This document shows, one piece after another, positions 19,001 through 29,609 of a DNA stretch of 64,000 nt (the first letter of the stretch is position 1; each line of letters starts with the position of its first letter). The stretch is from Lachnospiraceae bacterium. Lineage in GTDB: Bacteria; Bacillota; Clostridia; Lachnospirales; Lachnospiraceae. The stretch lies in NCBI GenBank assembly GCA_015057375.1, contig SVEM01000006.1, positions 1 through 64,000 on the forward strand. Reading direction: 5' to 3'. The position numbers and the translations under genes were made by a program. The notes below the pieces were generated by a model. That model saw only the letters and a program-made list of their open reading frames with translations. It was not told the origin of the DNA and searched no databases.

Positions 19001-19447
19001 TCATGGGTTCATCATGACAAGGGCATCCTCCGTAGGACTTGTGTAATACCCTTTCCGTCTTCCGATAGTCTTAAACCCCATTTTCTCATACAAACCGATG
19101 GCCGGAGCATTTGACTCTCTTACTTCAAGAAGAAATGATTCTACGCCTTTATTTTTTGCATACCCTATAACATCCTGCATCATAAGACCTGCTATGCCCT
19201 TTTTTCTATACGACGCAGCAACCGCAACATTCATAATGTCGGCACTGTCATAAGTAATGCGCAGCATAAGATATCCGCAAACTCTGCCGTCGCAAACAGC
19301 AACTACCGAATAATCCGACTCCGTGTCTACGGAATACTTAAATGATTCTTTTGTCCAGGGTTCCGTAAAGCATTCGGCTTCTATCGCAAATATTTCTTCT
19401 ATGTCATTGTAATCCATCATTCTTATGGTAATATTGTCAGCCATCAT
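19001..19447 (-). CDS. rimI: Ribosomal protein S18-alanine N-acetyltransferase
   Basis: GNAT fold; EAECFTEPWTKESF, VAASYRKKGIAGLMM; overlaps tsaB. Confidence 0.92.
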   Translation of the reverse strand: MMADNITIRMMDYNDIEEIFAIEAECFTEPWTKESFKYSVDTESDYSVVAVCDGRVCGYLMLRITYDSADIMNVAVAASYRKKGIAGLMMQDVIGYAKNKGVESFLLEVRESNAPAIGLYEKMGFKTIGRRKGYYTSPTEDALVMMNP

Positions 19448-20139
19448 TTTTCTTTCTCAAGCCTTTCTCTCTCAGCCTGCGACATGCGAAGATACACCGG
19501 CGAGAAATCCAAGGCATTCATATATTCTCCGCGCTCATACATACTTTCTGCAATTTCACAGATTGCGGCTGCATTCTGGTATCTGAGATGAGCTGGCGCA
19601 AAGTACGCTCTTTCGCCCATTTTTTCAATAATAGCATCTTTGTGAACGGCAACACCATCACCGGCAAATGTCACTTCATCTGAAGCAAGTATCTCTAAAA
19701 GTTCATCTATACCCATTGCACAAGGTTCTGTAATAACATTCATATCGCTGTCATAGACAGCTGTGTACACCTGATTTCTTCTGGCATCCATGATAGGGCA
19801 TATCTTTGTACTGCAATTGTAAAGGTTGCGCGCGATAATCTCCAATGAAGATATAGGTATAACCGGCTTATCTATCGCAAGGCAAAGTCCTTTTACGGTT
19901 GCGGCCCCGATACGGAGTCCCGTAAATGAACCGGGACCTGCACCTACCGCAACAGCGTCAAGTTCGTCAGGCTTTATGCCCGCTTCACTCATAACACGAT
20001 CAATCATAGGAAGCAGTGTCTGTGAATGTGTAAGCTTATTATTAACCTGTGATGATGACTTGATAATGCCATCCGAGTATACTGCTGCCGTTGCAACTAT
20101 TCCTGAGCTGTCAACTGCAAGAAGCTTCATAATCCACAT
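19444..20139 (-). CDS. tsaB: tRNA threonylcarbamoyladenosine biosynthesis protein TsaB
   Basis: LAVDSSGIVATAAV; VGAGPGSFTGLRIGAATVKGL. Confidence 0.94.
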   Translation of the reverse strand: MWIMKLLAVDSSGIVATAAVYSDGIIKSSSQVNNKLTHSQTLLPMIDRVMSEAGIKPDELDAVAVGAGPGSFTGLRIGAATVKGLCLAIDKPVIPISSLEIIARNLYNCSTKICPIMDARRNQVYTAVYDSDMNVITEPCAMGIDELLEILASDEVTFAGDGVAVHKDAIIEKMGERAYFAPAHLRYQNAAAICEIAESMYERGEYMNALDFSPVYLRMSQAERERLEKEK

Positions 20140-20566
20140 CTCCCTTCACACTGATTGTTCTGTAATCAAATCCTTTTTCAAGGTCCTTTTCTATAAGTAT
20201 CTGAATGGCATCCTCCGGAATAAGACCTTCTATAAGCTCAGCCCATTCTATGAGGCATACTCCTTTTCCGAAAAAATATTCTTCATAACCAAGCTCATAC
20301 ATTTCCTCTTCATCACCGATGCGGTAAACATCAAAGTGATACAATGGAAGTCTGCCACTCTCATATGTCTGCAATATGGTAAATGTAGGACTGTTCACTA
20401 TCTCATCAACTTCAAGTCCCTCAGCAAAACCTTTTGCAAATACTGTCTTTCCGGTCCCAAGATCTCCGGAAAGAAGATATATCTGACCTGCCTTTGCACC
20501 TTTTGCAATCTCTTTTGCAAATTCGGCTGTTTCTTTTATATTAAATGATTCTTTTATTATATTCAT
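20111..20566 (-). CDS. tsaE: tRNA threonylcarbamoyladenosine biosynthesis ATPase TsaE
   Basis: LSGDLGTGKTVFAKGFAEGL; VNSPTFTILQTYESGRLPLYHFDVYRIG. Confidence 0.95.
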   Translation of the reverse strand: MNIIKESFNIKETAEFAKEIAKGAKAGQIYLLSGDLGTGKTVFAKGFAEGLEVDEIVNSPTFTILQTYESGRLPLYHFDVYRIGDEEEMYELGYEEYFFGKGVCLIEWAELIEGLIPEDAIQILIEKDLEKGFDYRTISVKGDVDYEASCS

Positions 20567-21189
20567 TTTCCTGTCTTCTCACGTATTAAATTCACAACGG
20601 CATCAGCATCTTCCATCTGATCTTTCGGAAGAATAAATGCCAAAAGCGGGGATGTGTAAATCATAACTGCTTTTCCTGTGATGCGAAGTCTCATAACCCC
20701 TTCCCACGGAACATTTGCATACTCTTCATCCTGCTTTATAACGATTCCTTCTTTGCACAGATAATAATCTATAGGTTTCTGGAACATTTTCTGTTTCTTA
20801 ACCTGGCGGCGTGCCTGGAATAAAATCTGAACAGGTCTTATAACAGTAAAAAGCAAACCAAGGAATAATAAGATTCCTGTCTCGATTTCAGAATACTTAT
20901 CACGCCCCATGTATACCATCACAAGTGCTGCTACACTTATCACAACTCCGAACCATCCGGATATGGATGAGTAATTATGCTTGAAAAGAAAATGTCTCAT
21001 ATCCTTTACTCGCATTTTTATCTTGCACAAAATGCTGTCTGTTGTATCATAAGGTGCTTCTCTTTCTGCTTCTTCTTTCGCTGCAGCTTCAGCTTCCTTA
21101 GCAAGTTCTTCCTCAGTAGGCTCTGCCATCTCTTTTAATTTGTCCATATAATCATTATTTTTCATATGCATATCTCCTTGTAAAAACAA
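20563..21189 (-). CDS. YcxB-like membrane protein
   Basis: Two hydrophobic segments then IVIKQDEEYANVPWEGVMRLRITGKAVMIYTSPLLAFILPKDQ; coupled to tsaE. Confidence 0.6.
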   Translation of the reverse strand: MFLQGDMHMKNNDYMDKLKEMAEPTEEELAKEAEAAAKEEAEREAPYDTTDSILCKIKMRVKDMRHFLFKHNYSSISGWFGVVISVAALVMVYMGRDKYSEIETGILLFLGLLFTVIRPVQILFQARRQVKKQKMFQKPIDYYLCKEGIVIKQDEEYANVPWEGVMRLRITGKAVMIYTSPLLAFILPKDQMEDADAVVNLIREKTGK

Positions 21190-21332
21190 TATATCACACT
21201 ATTCATAATAGTATAACAATCATTGACTGCACATGGCAAGAAAGAAATGAAAAAATGTATCGATATTGCATATTTTGCATGCATATGTTACGCTTGCATC
21301 ATATAAAAATAACTATTTTGAAAGGTAAAGTT

Positions 21333-23357
21333 ATGCAGATAGATATTATAATTCCTCACTATACGGGAACGCATTTTTTGAGCGATGCATTTAAGAGTAT
21401 AATTCCGGCTATATCACCGGAAGACGATGTAAAATATAACATTATTCTTATCGTGGATAACTGCGAAGGAAAAGACCTTAAGGACATTCCGGGCTATACG
21501 CATCCGACTGATGAAGAAAACAGAAATGATATTAAAAAGCTTGTTGCAGAAACTGATTTCGGAAGTCATGTAAATGTTAAGACAGTATATCCAAGCGGCA
21601 GGCAGACTGTTGCATCTTTAAGAAATCTTGGATTAAAGCATGCTTCGGGCGATTATGTGTATTTCATGGACAGCGATGACTACCTGTACCCTCAGGCATT
21701 ATCACTTCTTGCCGCCAAAGCCCGTGAAACAGATGCGGACATTGTACACGGTGCAATGTGCAAGAGCAGATACAAGTATAGCACAACTGTCTCCGCCGAA
21801 CCTGCCAATGTTTCGTCAGAGCTTGTAGATGTTTTGTGTTTCTATAACTTCACTGCTTTACATATGCTTATAAAAAACAAACCTGATCTTGTTGGTTCTT
21901 TTGACGAAAAAAATGAATTGTATCCCGACTTATTCTTTACAGCTGAGCTTATTGCACGTACCGATAATATCGTTATGGCGACGGATTCTATCTATGTTAA
22001 GAGACTCAGAAACGACAGCATAAGATATCCTGCTCTAAGTCAGCTTGCCCGCTCAGACAGAAAAGAAATTCTTCTGGGGATCTACAGAAGACTTAGCAGG
22101 AATTATAAAAAGCATCCTGTTATAAGTAAAGCACTTAAAATGATTACAAAGACAAATCGCGCAAAACGTTTGTCAAACATCAAAAAACGTATAAAAGCAT
22201 TTATTAAAAAACCGATATTTTTATACAGAATGATTGAAAAATATATTTTCCGCAGAATGAGCATGAAGGACAACTGGATTGTGTTTGAGAGTTTCCTCGG
22301 AAAGAATTACAGTGACAGTTGTAAATATATTTACAAATATCTTGCCTGTACAAGAGGACCTGCATACCGTTATATATGGGTGGTTAATGACAAAAACACC
22401 CGCATCCCGGGCAGGGTTACAAAGGTTAGATATTTAAGTCTTAAGTGGTTTTACTATACTTCGCGCGCACGCTATTATGTTAACAACATGCGCCAGCCGA
22501 AATGGATGCACAAAAGGGAAGGAAGTACGCTTCTTGAAACCTGGCACGGAACACCGCTTAAGAAGCTTGTATTTGATATGGATGATGTTCATTCCGCAAC
22601 ACCTTCTTACAAAATGGATGTGTATAGCCAGTCAAGAAAATGGGATTATCTTATATCGGACAATCCATTTTCAACAGAGACTTTTGAACGATGCTTTTTG
22701 TATCCAAAGTCAAAGATTTTAGAGACCGGTTATCCGCGAAATGACATTCTTTATGCCGAGGAAAAGGATCTTGTTGCCGGATCAATCAAACGCGAGCTTG
22801 GTATTGCAGCAGACAAAAAAGTTATTTTGTACGCTCCTACCTGGCGTGATGACGAATATTACGGACCGGGTTCATATCAATTTGCGCTTAAGCTGGACCT
22901 TGAAAGACTTAGAAAAGAATTATCCGATGAATATGTAATACTTCTTCGTACACATTATTTTATCGCAGATGCGATTGATACACAGGGCATGGAAGGATTT
23001 GCATATAACGTCAGCAGATATAACGACATTGCGGAACTGTACCTTATTTCCGACATATGTATCACGGATTATTCGTCAGTATTTTTTGACTTTGCAAACC
23101 TTAAACGCCCGATATTGTTTTATGTTTACGATTTTGATAAATATAAAGACGAGCTTCGCGGCTTTTACATCGATATGCACACAGAAATTCCGGGACCTCT
23201 TCTTTATACAGAGGACGAACTTATACACGCAATCCACAATATTGACAGTATCAGCGAAGAGTTTGCTGTAAGATATGACAGGTTTTACGAAAAATTCTGT
23301 TGCAAAAGCGACGGACATTCATCAGCACGTATTGCAAATAGTGTATTTCACATGTAA
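21333..23357 (+). CDS. Bifunctional GT2 glycosyltransferase / CDP-glycerol (polyol-phosphate) glycerophosphotransferase
   Basis: MQIDIIIPHYTG...YFMDSDDYLYP (GT2) and LLETWHGTPLKKLVFD...YAPTWRDDEYY...ICITDYSSVFFDFANLKRPILFY (Glyphos_transf). ATG at 21333 preceded by GAAAGG. Confidence 0.88.
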   Translation: MQIDIIIPHYTGTHFLSDAFKSIIPAISPEDDVKYNIILIVDNCEGKDLKDIPGYTHPTDEENRNDIKKLVAETDFGSHVNVKTVYPSGRQTVASLRNLGLKHASGDYVYFMDSDDYLYPQALSLLAAKARETDADIVHGAMCKSRYKYSTTVSAEPANVSSELVDVLCFYNFTALHMLIKNKPDLVGSFDEKNELYPDLFFTAELIARTDNIVMATDSIYVKRLRNDSIRYPALSQLARSDRKEILLGIYRRLSRNYKKHPVISKALKMITKTNRAKRLSNIKKRIKAFIKKPIFLYRMIEKYIFRRMSMKDNWIVFESFLGKNYSDSCKYIYKYLACTRGPAYRYIWVVNDKNTRIPGRVTKVRYLSLKWFYYTSRARYYVNNMRQPKWMHKREGSTLLETWHGTPLKKLVFDMDDVHSATPSYKMDVYSQSRKWDYLISDNPFSTETFERCFLYPKSKILETGYPRNDILYAEEKDLVAGSIKRELGIAADKKVILYAPTWRDDEYYGPGSYQFALKLDLERLRKELSDEYVILLRTHYFIADAIDTQGMEGFAYNVSRYNDIAELYLISDICITDYSSVFFDFANLKRPILFYVYDFDKYKDELRGFYIDMHTEIPGPLLYTEDELIHAIHNIDSISEEFAVRYDRFYEKFCCKSDGHSSARIANSVFHM

Positions 23358-23400
23358 AATAATAACATCAATCATACGTATTTAACGAAAGGAGATTTTT

Positions 23401-24540
23401 ATGGAGTACAGAAAAATGCAAACATGTGGTGCTAACACCTCTCTTCTCGGTTTTGGATGCATGAGATTCCCTACAATTAATAAGGACGGAAAAGATGTTA
23501 TTGACAGGGAAGCCGCAGAAGAAATGCTCGACCTCGCATACAAAGCAGGCGTAAATTATTTTGACACCGCATATCCTTACCACAACGGTGAAAGCGAATT
23601 GTTTGTCGGCGAAGCGCTGAAAAAATATCCGCGTGACAGTTTTTATCTCGCCACAAAACTTCCGATGTGGGACGTTCACAGCGCAGATGACGTAAGAAGA
23701 ATATTTGAAAAACAGCTCGAAAAGCTTCAGATGGATTACGTTGATTTTTATCTTCTTCACGGTCTCAATGACGGCAGTTTCAAAACTGTTGTTGAATTTG
23801 ACATTGTAAGCATTCTTGAGGAACTTCGTGGCGAAGGAAAAATAAGAAATATCGGTTTTTCTTTCCACGGCGGATATGATACATTTGAAGAAATTATCAA
23901 CTACTATTCATGGGATTTCTGCCAGATTCAGTTTAACTACATGGATCAGGACGAACAGGCAGGAATGAAGGGTTACAAGCTTACTGAAGAACGTGGCATA
24001 CCGCTTGTAATCATGGAGCCTGTAAAGGGTGGCTCACTCGCCAACTATTCCGACGATCTTAAGGAGCAGTTCTATAATTTCAAACCGGGATATTCTGTTG
24101 CTTCATGGGCTCTCAGATGGGTAGGAAGCATGCCTAACGTACATGTTATCCTCAGCGGAATGAGTACAAAGGAACAGGTTCTTGACAACCTTGATACTTT
24201 TAATAATTTTGAATATATGTCAGATGAAGAACTTGCTTTTATTGATGAGATGATTGTTAAGATCCGCGCACATGTTAATAACGGCTGTACAGGGTGCAGA
24301 TATTGTATGCCTTGTCCTCACGGTGTTGATATTCCTCGCAATTTCCGTCTTTGGAATTCATATGCGATGTATAACAATCCGGGCGGACTCAACTACGAAT
24401 ACAATGATATGCTCAAGAACAAGACAACTGCTGATATGTGTAAGGAATGTGGTCTTTGTGAAGGCAAATGTCCTCAGAATCTTCCTATCAGAGAACATCT
24501 TAAGGCAGCATTTGCAGAGCTTAGCAGCGTAGTTAAGTGA
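23401..24540 (+). CDS. Aldo/keto reductase with C-terminal 4Fe-4S cluster motifs
   Basis: LLGFGCMRFPT; DTAYPYHNGESE; CTGCRYCMPCPHGVDIP; CKECGLCEGKCPQNLP. Confidence 0.92.
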   Translation: MEYRKMQTCGANTSLLGFGCMRFPTINKDGKDVIDREAAEEMLDLAYKAGVNYFDTAYPYHNGESELFVGEALKKYPRDSFYLATKLPMWDVHSADDVRRIFEKQLEKLQMDYVDFYLLHGLNDGSFKTVVEFDIVSILEELRGEGKIRNIGFSFHGGYDTFEEIINYYSWDFCQIQFNYMDQDEQAGMKGYKLTEERGIPLVIMEPVKGGSLANYSDDLKEQFYNFKPGYSVASWALRWVGSMPNVHVILSGMSTKEQVLDNLDTFNNFEYMSDEELAFIDEMIVKIRAHVNNGCTGCRYCMPCPHGVDIPRNFRLWNSYAMYNNPGGLNYEYNDMLKNKTTADMCKECGLCEGKCPQNLPIREHLKAAFAELSSVVK

Positions 24541-24646
24541 TTTTGTACATATTATGTAGTGCAAACAAGTTATGAGTAGAAATTTAGTTGTAGTTTAAGC
24601 GACCGTTTCACGCGGCAAGTATCTATACAAAAAAATCTTTCTATCA

Positions 24647-24675
24647 GAACCACTTTTTGACAAAAAAGTGGTTCT
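24647..24675. terminator. Bidirectional terminator hairpin
   Basis: AGAACCACTTTTT-GAC-AAAAAAGTGGTTCT followed by ATTTTGTT. Confidence 0.75.
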
Positions 24676-24831
24676 ATTTTGTTACTTTTTCCCCATAGAT
24701 ACTAATCAGAGCAAAAAAGCACAAAAAACCAAAAAAAGTGGATCTAAATCAGAAGTTTTCTCATATAGATACTCACCACCACAAAACACTTACCAAATAA
24801 CATTCCCCATGACAAGCACCTGCACCAAAAA

Positions 24832-24856
24832 AGAGCCATCACAATGTGACAGCCCT
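24832..24856 (-). terminator. Terminator downstream of the SEC-C gene
   Basis: GGGCTGTCACATTGTGATGGCTCTTTTTT on the minus strand. Confidence 0.7.
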
Positions 24857-24874
24857 TCATATCAAATGTCTTTA

Positions 24875-25384
24875 TTATCTTCCGCAGCAGAACTTATATT
24901 TCTTTCCGGAACCACATGGACATGGATCATTACGTCCAACTTTCTTGTCTTTAACTACTGTTCCTGAAGCTTTCTGCTCCTTATATAATTCTTTACGTCT
25001 TTCTTCTGTAAGAAGTGCATCCCACTCAGGAAGTTCATAAAGCCAGTCAGCTTTACAATCTACCATGTTACGGTACAACTTCTCAATATCAAATCCAAGA
25101 TTAACTTCTGTATCTTCAGTCATCTCTTCAATAGGATTAGGCTCTTTAAGACTGTCATTGATTCCATCAAGGAAACCTACCATGTAAAGAACAGCAAGAT
25201 CATACTTTTCTGCAAGTTCTTTTACAGTTCCTTTAACAACATTATCAGGATCAGCAAGAAGCCCTTTATATATCTCTTTCTCAAGAACGAAGTACTCGCC
25301 CCAGAATCTCTCGCCTTTCTTTCCTCTCATTTCCTGGCCGTATGCCAGCTCTCTCCACTGTTTTAATAAACTGTTATTGCTCAT
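24875..25384 (-). CDS. SEC-C motif protein
   Basis: C-terminal [23 protein letters not shown]. Confidence 0.88.
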   Translation of the reverse strand: MSNNSLLKQWRELAYGQEMRGKKGERFWGEYFVLEKEIYKGLLADPDNVVKGTVKELAEKYDLAVLYMVGFLDGINDSLKEPNPIEEMTEDTEVNLGFDIEKLYRNMVDCKADWLYELPEWDALLTEERRKELYKEQKASGTVVKDKKVGRNDPCPCGSGKKYKFCCGR

Positions 25385-25541
25385 TTTTTTACTCCTTGTA
25401 CAACATATTCATATTATCTAAGGTTTTTCCACATGTTAGAATAACACTTTTTTATCCTGCAGTCAATGTTATGCTTGCATCAAATATCACACGGAAGTAT
25501 ATTTGTATTATAAAAATTATTCAAGAGGAAAATATTAACAT

Positions 25542-26225
25542 ATGAAACTTTTTTACTCCGTATTTATATCCATCGTGATTGCGCTTTTTATAATATCAAC
25601 ATCCATCGCACTTCCGATAGTTGTTCGTCCGTTTTATTATTTACAGATTGAAGATTTAGAACTTGAGGAATTCAGCGGCTATAGTGAAACTCAGATTCGT
25701 ATGGCTTATGACGAAATGCTTGATTACTGTCTGTATCTGACCAACGACTTTTCCACCGGAGACCTGGCATGGTCCGAATCAGGGAAGAGTCATTTTGATG
25801 ATGTGCGTAAGCTCTTTGCATTTGACCTTATAGTTGCTGTAACTTCTGCTGTTATTCTCATGCTTACTTTTATAATTAACAGAATAAGACGCACAAAACT
25901 ACGTCGCATATTCGGACTTAGCCCATTATTTTATGGCGGTATTATGCCCGGTGTAATTTTTTCTGTGCTTGCTGTTTTTATTGCAGCAGATTTCAACAGC
26001 GCATTTACCATTTTCCATAAACTCTTCTTCCCGGGTAAAGATAATTGGATTTTTAACCCAAGAACAGACGCCATTATAAATATACTTCCTGAACAGTTCT
26101 TTGCACGTTGTGCACTGTTTATAGGGATAAGCATAATTATAATGTGCGCCTGCTTTATTGTTGTTTCGATATTAATTACTCGCCGCGAGCGACTCTCTCA
26201 TAATCGTAACCACGGTCACTTGTAA
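25542..26225 (+). CDS. Hypothetical multi-pass membrane protein
   Basis: Several hydrophobic segments; 227 aa; 3' end overlaps the convergent GH39 gene by 50 bp. Confidence 0.6.
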   Translation: MKLFYSVFISIVIALFIISTSIALPIVVRPFYYLQIEDLELEEFSGYSETQIRMAYDEMLDYCLYLTNDFSTGDLAWSESGKSHFDDVRKLFAFDLIVAVTSAVILMLTFIINRIRRTKLRRIFGLSPLFYGGIMPGVIFSVLAVFIAADFNSAFTIFHKLFFPGKDNWIFNPRTDAIINILPEQFFARCALFIGISIIIMCACFIVVSILITRRERLSHNRNHGHL

Positions 26226-27684
26226 TTTCTGATTTCTTACACTCAAAATATACAACACCGGATTCCTTTACTTCCTGAGATATACGGAGAACTCCGTCGT
26301 TTGCATCAATTCTGCCCGATTTTACAAATGGCACTGCTGCCTGTCTGAGGATAGCTTTTTCATCCTCACTTAATGATGACGGTTCACCAAGATCATGCCA
26401 TACTTTCAGTGGATTACAGGTTTCAGGATCAACGACTCTGTATGTTATGCTGTATTCACCGCATGCATCTTTCGGCAATTCTATCTCATAATCAAGATTA
26501 AGCGTTTCACCACAATCTCTTAATGTGCTGTTCCACATGATACCTCGGTATTCATTTTTCTTATCTGATACGATAACGGTATTGTTACTTCTATAAATGC
26601 AGTCAAAGCCTTTAAGCTTTTTGTAAAATGCAAAGGTCCACAATGTAGGCTTTGGAATAACACCGTTTGCCACCATACCGAATCCGCCATGGAATGGAGT
26701 AAACGGAACCCCGCGCTCCTCAAATATATCACCAAATGTCCAGTAAGAATATGACTCATTATCATCTCCGAGCCATGAAAGCTGTCCGGACATATATGCT
26801 GCATTGCGGTTTGTATCATGCAATGGATTGTTTGGTATGTATGATGTATTAAACTCTGTTATGTGTATCTCGCTTCCTTTGTATGCCGGGAAGCTGTCGA
26901 TAATCTCTCTTGTAACATGCAGATTATTTTTTCCGTACTCCGGATCGCTAAGCTCCTGATAACCGTAATGTCCCACAGGTTTAGGAAACTCTGTTGTATA
27001 ATGATGTCTGGAAACAAAATCTATCTTAAGTTTTCGCTCATCGCAGAACTCCATAAACTTTCTGATCCACACTTCATCATTGACTCCGCAGATTGCAGGC
27101 CCACCAACGCGGAATCTTTCATCAACCTCTTTAATTGCGTTAAAAGATATTTCAAAAAGTTTGAAATATTCTTCCATATCAGCACCCTTAAAGAATCCCG
27201 GAAGATTAGGCTCATTCCATACTTCTATCGGCCATGTAAGAACTTCTTCTATTCCGTATCTTGCTATAAAATGTCTGAGCATATTCTGCAAAAGATCTGC
27301 CCATCTTTCATAAGAACTTGGTGGAGTAACATTTCCTTTCCAGTAAAATACTGTCTGATCTCCGCTTGCAAGTTTTTCAGGCATAAATCCGAGCTCAAGA
27401 AATGGTCTTATTCCTACTGAAAGATATGAATCCATCACAAGATCAAGATATGTATAATTATATTCTACCGTAGTAGTTCCGTCTTCTTCCTTATATTCCT
27501 GATATATAGCCATATCATCGGTCAAAAGTCCGTGACCTCTTATGTACTTAAATCCAACCTGCTCCTGTACAAACTTGAGCTGCTCAAAATACTCTTTTCC
27601 GAGTGCCAGCCCGATACGGCCGGTGCCAACACAAAAATCAACATTGTTATTAAACTTTACATTATCCGAATAAGATATTCTCAT
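26176..27684 (-). CDS. GH39 family glycosidase (beta-xylosidase-like)
   Basis: VGFKYIRGHGLL; WPIEVWNEPNLPGFFKGADMEEYFKLF; IHITEFNTSY. MRISYS start at 27684 preceded by GGAGAA; the ORF-track start at 27789 is likely too long. Confidence 0.88.
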   Translation of the reverse strand: MRISYSDNVKFNNNVDFCVGTGRIGLALGKEYFEQLKFVQEQVGFKYIRGHGLLTDDMAIYQEYKEEDGTTTVEYNYTYLDLVMDSYLSVGIRPFLELGFMPEKLASGDQTVFYWKGNVTPPSSYERWADLLQNMLRHFIARYGIEEVLTWPIEVWNEPNLPGFFKGADMEEYFKLFEISFNAIKEVDERFRVGGPAICGVNDEVWIRKFMEFCDERKLKIDFVSRHHYTTEFPKPVGHYGYQELSDPEYGKNNLHVTREIIDSFPAYKGSEIHITEFNTSYIPNNPLHDTNRNAAYMSGQLSWLGDDNESYSYWTFGDIFEERGVPFTPFHGGFGMVANGVIPKPTLWTFAFYKKLKGFDCIYRSNNTVIVSDKKNEYRGIMWNSTLRDCGETLNLDYEIELPKDACGEYSITYRVVDPETCNPLKVWHDLGEPSSLSEDEKAILRQAAVPFVKSGRIDANDGVLRISQEVKESGVVYFECKKSEITSDRGYDYERVARGE

Positions 27685-27769
27685 CCCATTTGTTCTCCAA
27701 TCCAATACATTATTTATATCGCAGGAATTGCCATATATAAATAATGTTATCATTTTTTGCCATGTATGT

Positions 27770-28894
27770 CTATAAAATAAATGTATCACTAAGAAGCAGC
27801 CAGTTGGCCCTAAAAAGCCTCATTAACTGCCAGTATCCGACACCTCTGAGATTATATTCAGACACGAGTGCAAACTTAGCTCTCATACTCCGCACGTCTT
27901 CAAACCACACCTCGTGTTCTACACCTGTATCATCTTGATAATTAAAGAACGGTGACTGTGCAGTTTCGTCAAATATTATCGTTGCGCCATACCTGACTGC
28001 TATCTCAATTGCCTCTATATTTCCTATGGTTCTTGCCTTTGTCACTCCTCTTTCATACGGCAGTGGCCAGTCATATCCGTAGTTTGGTATTCCCAAATCT
28101 ATCTTTGCAACAGGTATCTCTGTAACTGCATATTCTACAACTTCACGCACTCGGTTTATCGGCGCAACCGCCATGGGCTGACTGTATGTATATCCCCACT
28201 CATAGGTCATAAGAAGAACACTGTTTGCCGCAACCCCTAGTCCCCCGTAATCCTTACCCTCATACAAAAGCCCCGGCTGGTCTGCCCTGACCTTCGGCGC
28301 AAGTGCAACAGAAACGGTATATCCGTTTTCATTCATTCGCTCCGTCAGTCTCGCAACAAATGTCGTGAAATTATCACGGTCATCCGCAAGAATAAATTCA
28401 AAGTCCACATCTACTCCACCAAAACCGCGCGACGATACTTCTGTGAGAAGTTCTTCTATAAGATTTTCCGAAGCTTTGGGATTGTTTACAACGGCACTTA
28501 TAAGATTATTATTAAACTGTCCGTTTACATCAAAAGGCGTAAGTGTGAGTATCGCTCTTACGCCTGATTCATTTGCCGCTTCAATCATAAAATCATCCGA
28601 AACAAAAGGAGGTATCAGTTCTCCTGCCGCTGTAAATCCATACGAAAATATAGATAAATCATCCAGATACTCAAGAGTCTCATCTAAAATCTCTTCATTA
28701 ATAAATGGATATGCATACCCATTCACATTGATACTACGGGTTCTGTCATATCCATTTCTTATATATAATGCCTGCCCCACTGCAAGAGCATACGGATACG
28801 CAATCTGATTGTCATAAACAAGCTGCTCTGCAGATATACCAAATGCTGCTGCGATAGAATCAACATTATCACCGGGCACTACAACATATATCAT
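27770..28894 (-). CDS. LysM + GH18-like protein (YaaH/SleL-type)
   Basis: MIYVVVPGDNVDSIAAAFGISAEQLVYDNQI (LysM); GFGGVDVDFEFI (GH18 DxxDxE-like). Confidence 0.85.
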   Translation of the reverse strand: MIYVVVPGDNVDSIAAAFGISAEQLVYDNQIAYPYALAVGQALYIRNGYDRTRSINVNGYAYPFINEEILDETLEYLDDLSIFSYGFTAAGELIPPFVSDDFMIEAANESGVRAILTLTPFDVNGQFNNNLISAVVNNPKASENLIEELLTEVSSRGFGGVDVDFEFILADDRDNFTTFVARLTERMNENGYTVSVALAPKVRADQPGLLYEGKDYGGLGVAANSVLLMTYEWGYTYSQPMAVAPINRVREVVEYAVTEIPVAKIDLGIPNYGYDWPLPYERGVTKARTIGNIEAIEIAVRYGATIIFDETAQSPFFNYQDDTGVEHEVWFEDVRSMRAKFALVSEYNLRGVGYWQLMRLFRANWLLLSDTFIL

Positions 28895-28952
28895 ATATTT
28901 TCCTTATGGTTTAAGCTTTCTTATATATATTCAAAAAATTACGCAAATATTC

Positions 28953-29609
28953 TTATTCATTTATAAGCTTTGCTATATCAAGCAGCGAGTCTTCAATATA
29001 ATCTGCTCCGTTTTCTTCAAGCTCTCCGGGATCCGCAAAGCCGCATCTTACACATGCGGTCTGTATGCCAAATTCCCTTGCACCGAGTATATCATGCTTT
29101 CTGTCGCCGATCATGATTATTTCTTCCCGGTCATATGACGAAACATAAGAAAGAGCATTTCTTATAATATCAGCTTTGGAATAATACAAATTATCAAGTC
29201 CGCTTCCACAAATGTGGTCAAAATACTTTGCTATACCGTAATGCTCACATATCTGTATCGCAAACGGTTCCGGCTTGCTTGTTGCCACCAAAAGCGTAAG
29301 TCCTTTTTCCTTAAACAATTCAAGCGCCTTACATGTATCAGGATATAGTCCGTTTTCAAATATTCCTTTTTCGGAATATCTTTCCCTGTAATACAACACC
29401 GCCTCATGGCATTTTTCTTCATCAAGCCCGTAAAAATCATGAAATGACTCTGTAAGCGGCGGTCCGATAAATCTGAGAAGATTTTTCCTGTCTTCTTCTA
29501 TACCAAGCCTGCTGAGTGCATATTGTACACATTTTGTTATTCCTTCACTCGGATTAGTTAAAGTTCCGTCCAGATCAAACAATGCTATTTTTTTATTTTT
29601 CATACTCAT
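28953..29609 (-). CDS. HAD-superfamily hydrolase (phosphoglycolate phosphatase-like)
   Basis: ALFDLDGTLTNPSEGI; VATSKPEPFA; IMIGDRKHDILGA. Confidence 0.92.
   Translation of the reverse strand: MSMKNKKIALFDLDGTLTNPSEGITKCVQYALSRLGIEEDRKNLLRFIGPPLTESFHDFYGLDEEKCHEAVLYYRERYSEKGIFENGLYPDTCKALELFKEKGLTLLVATSKPEPFAIQICEHYGIAKYFDHICGSGLDNLYYSKADIIRNALSYVSSYDREEIIMIGDRKHDILGAREFGIQTACVRCGFADPGELEENGADYIEDSLLDIAKLINE

Noticed and set aside
19826-20548. 240-aa + strand ORF opposite tsaB/tsaE
   Set aside because: Fully antisense to conserved tsaB/tsaE; no recognisable motif and biased composition.
24694-24835. A-rich stretches with ATAGATACT repeats considered as a CRISPR-like array
   Set aside because: Copies are short, irregularly spaced and partly inverted; no conserved repeat/spacer structure and no cas genes in the window.
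26863-27420. 185-aa + strand ORF opposite GH39
   Set aside because: Antisense to a conserved glycosidase; no RBS or family features.
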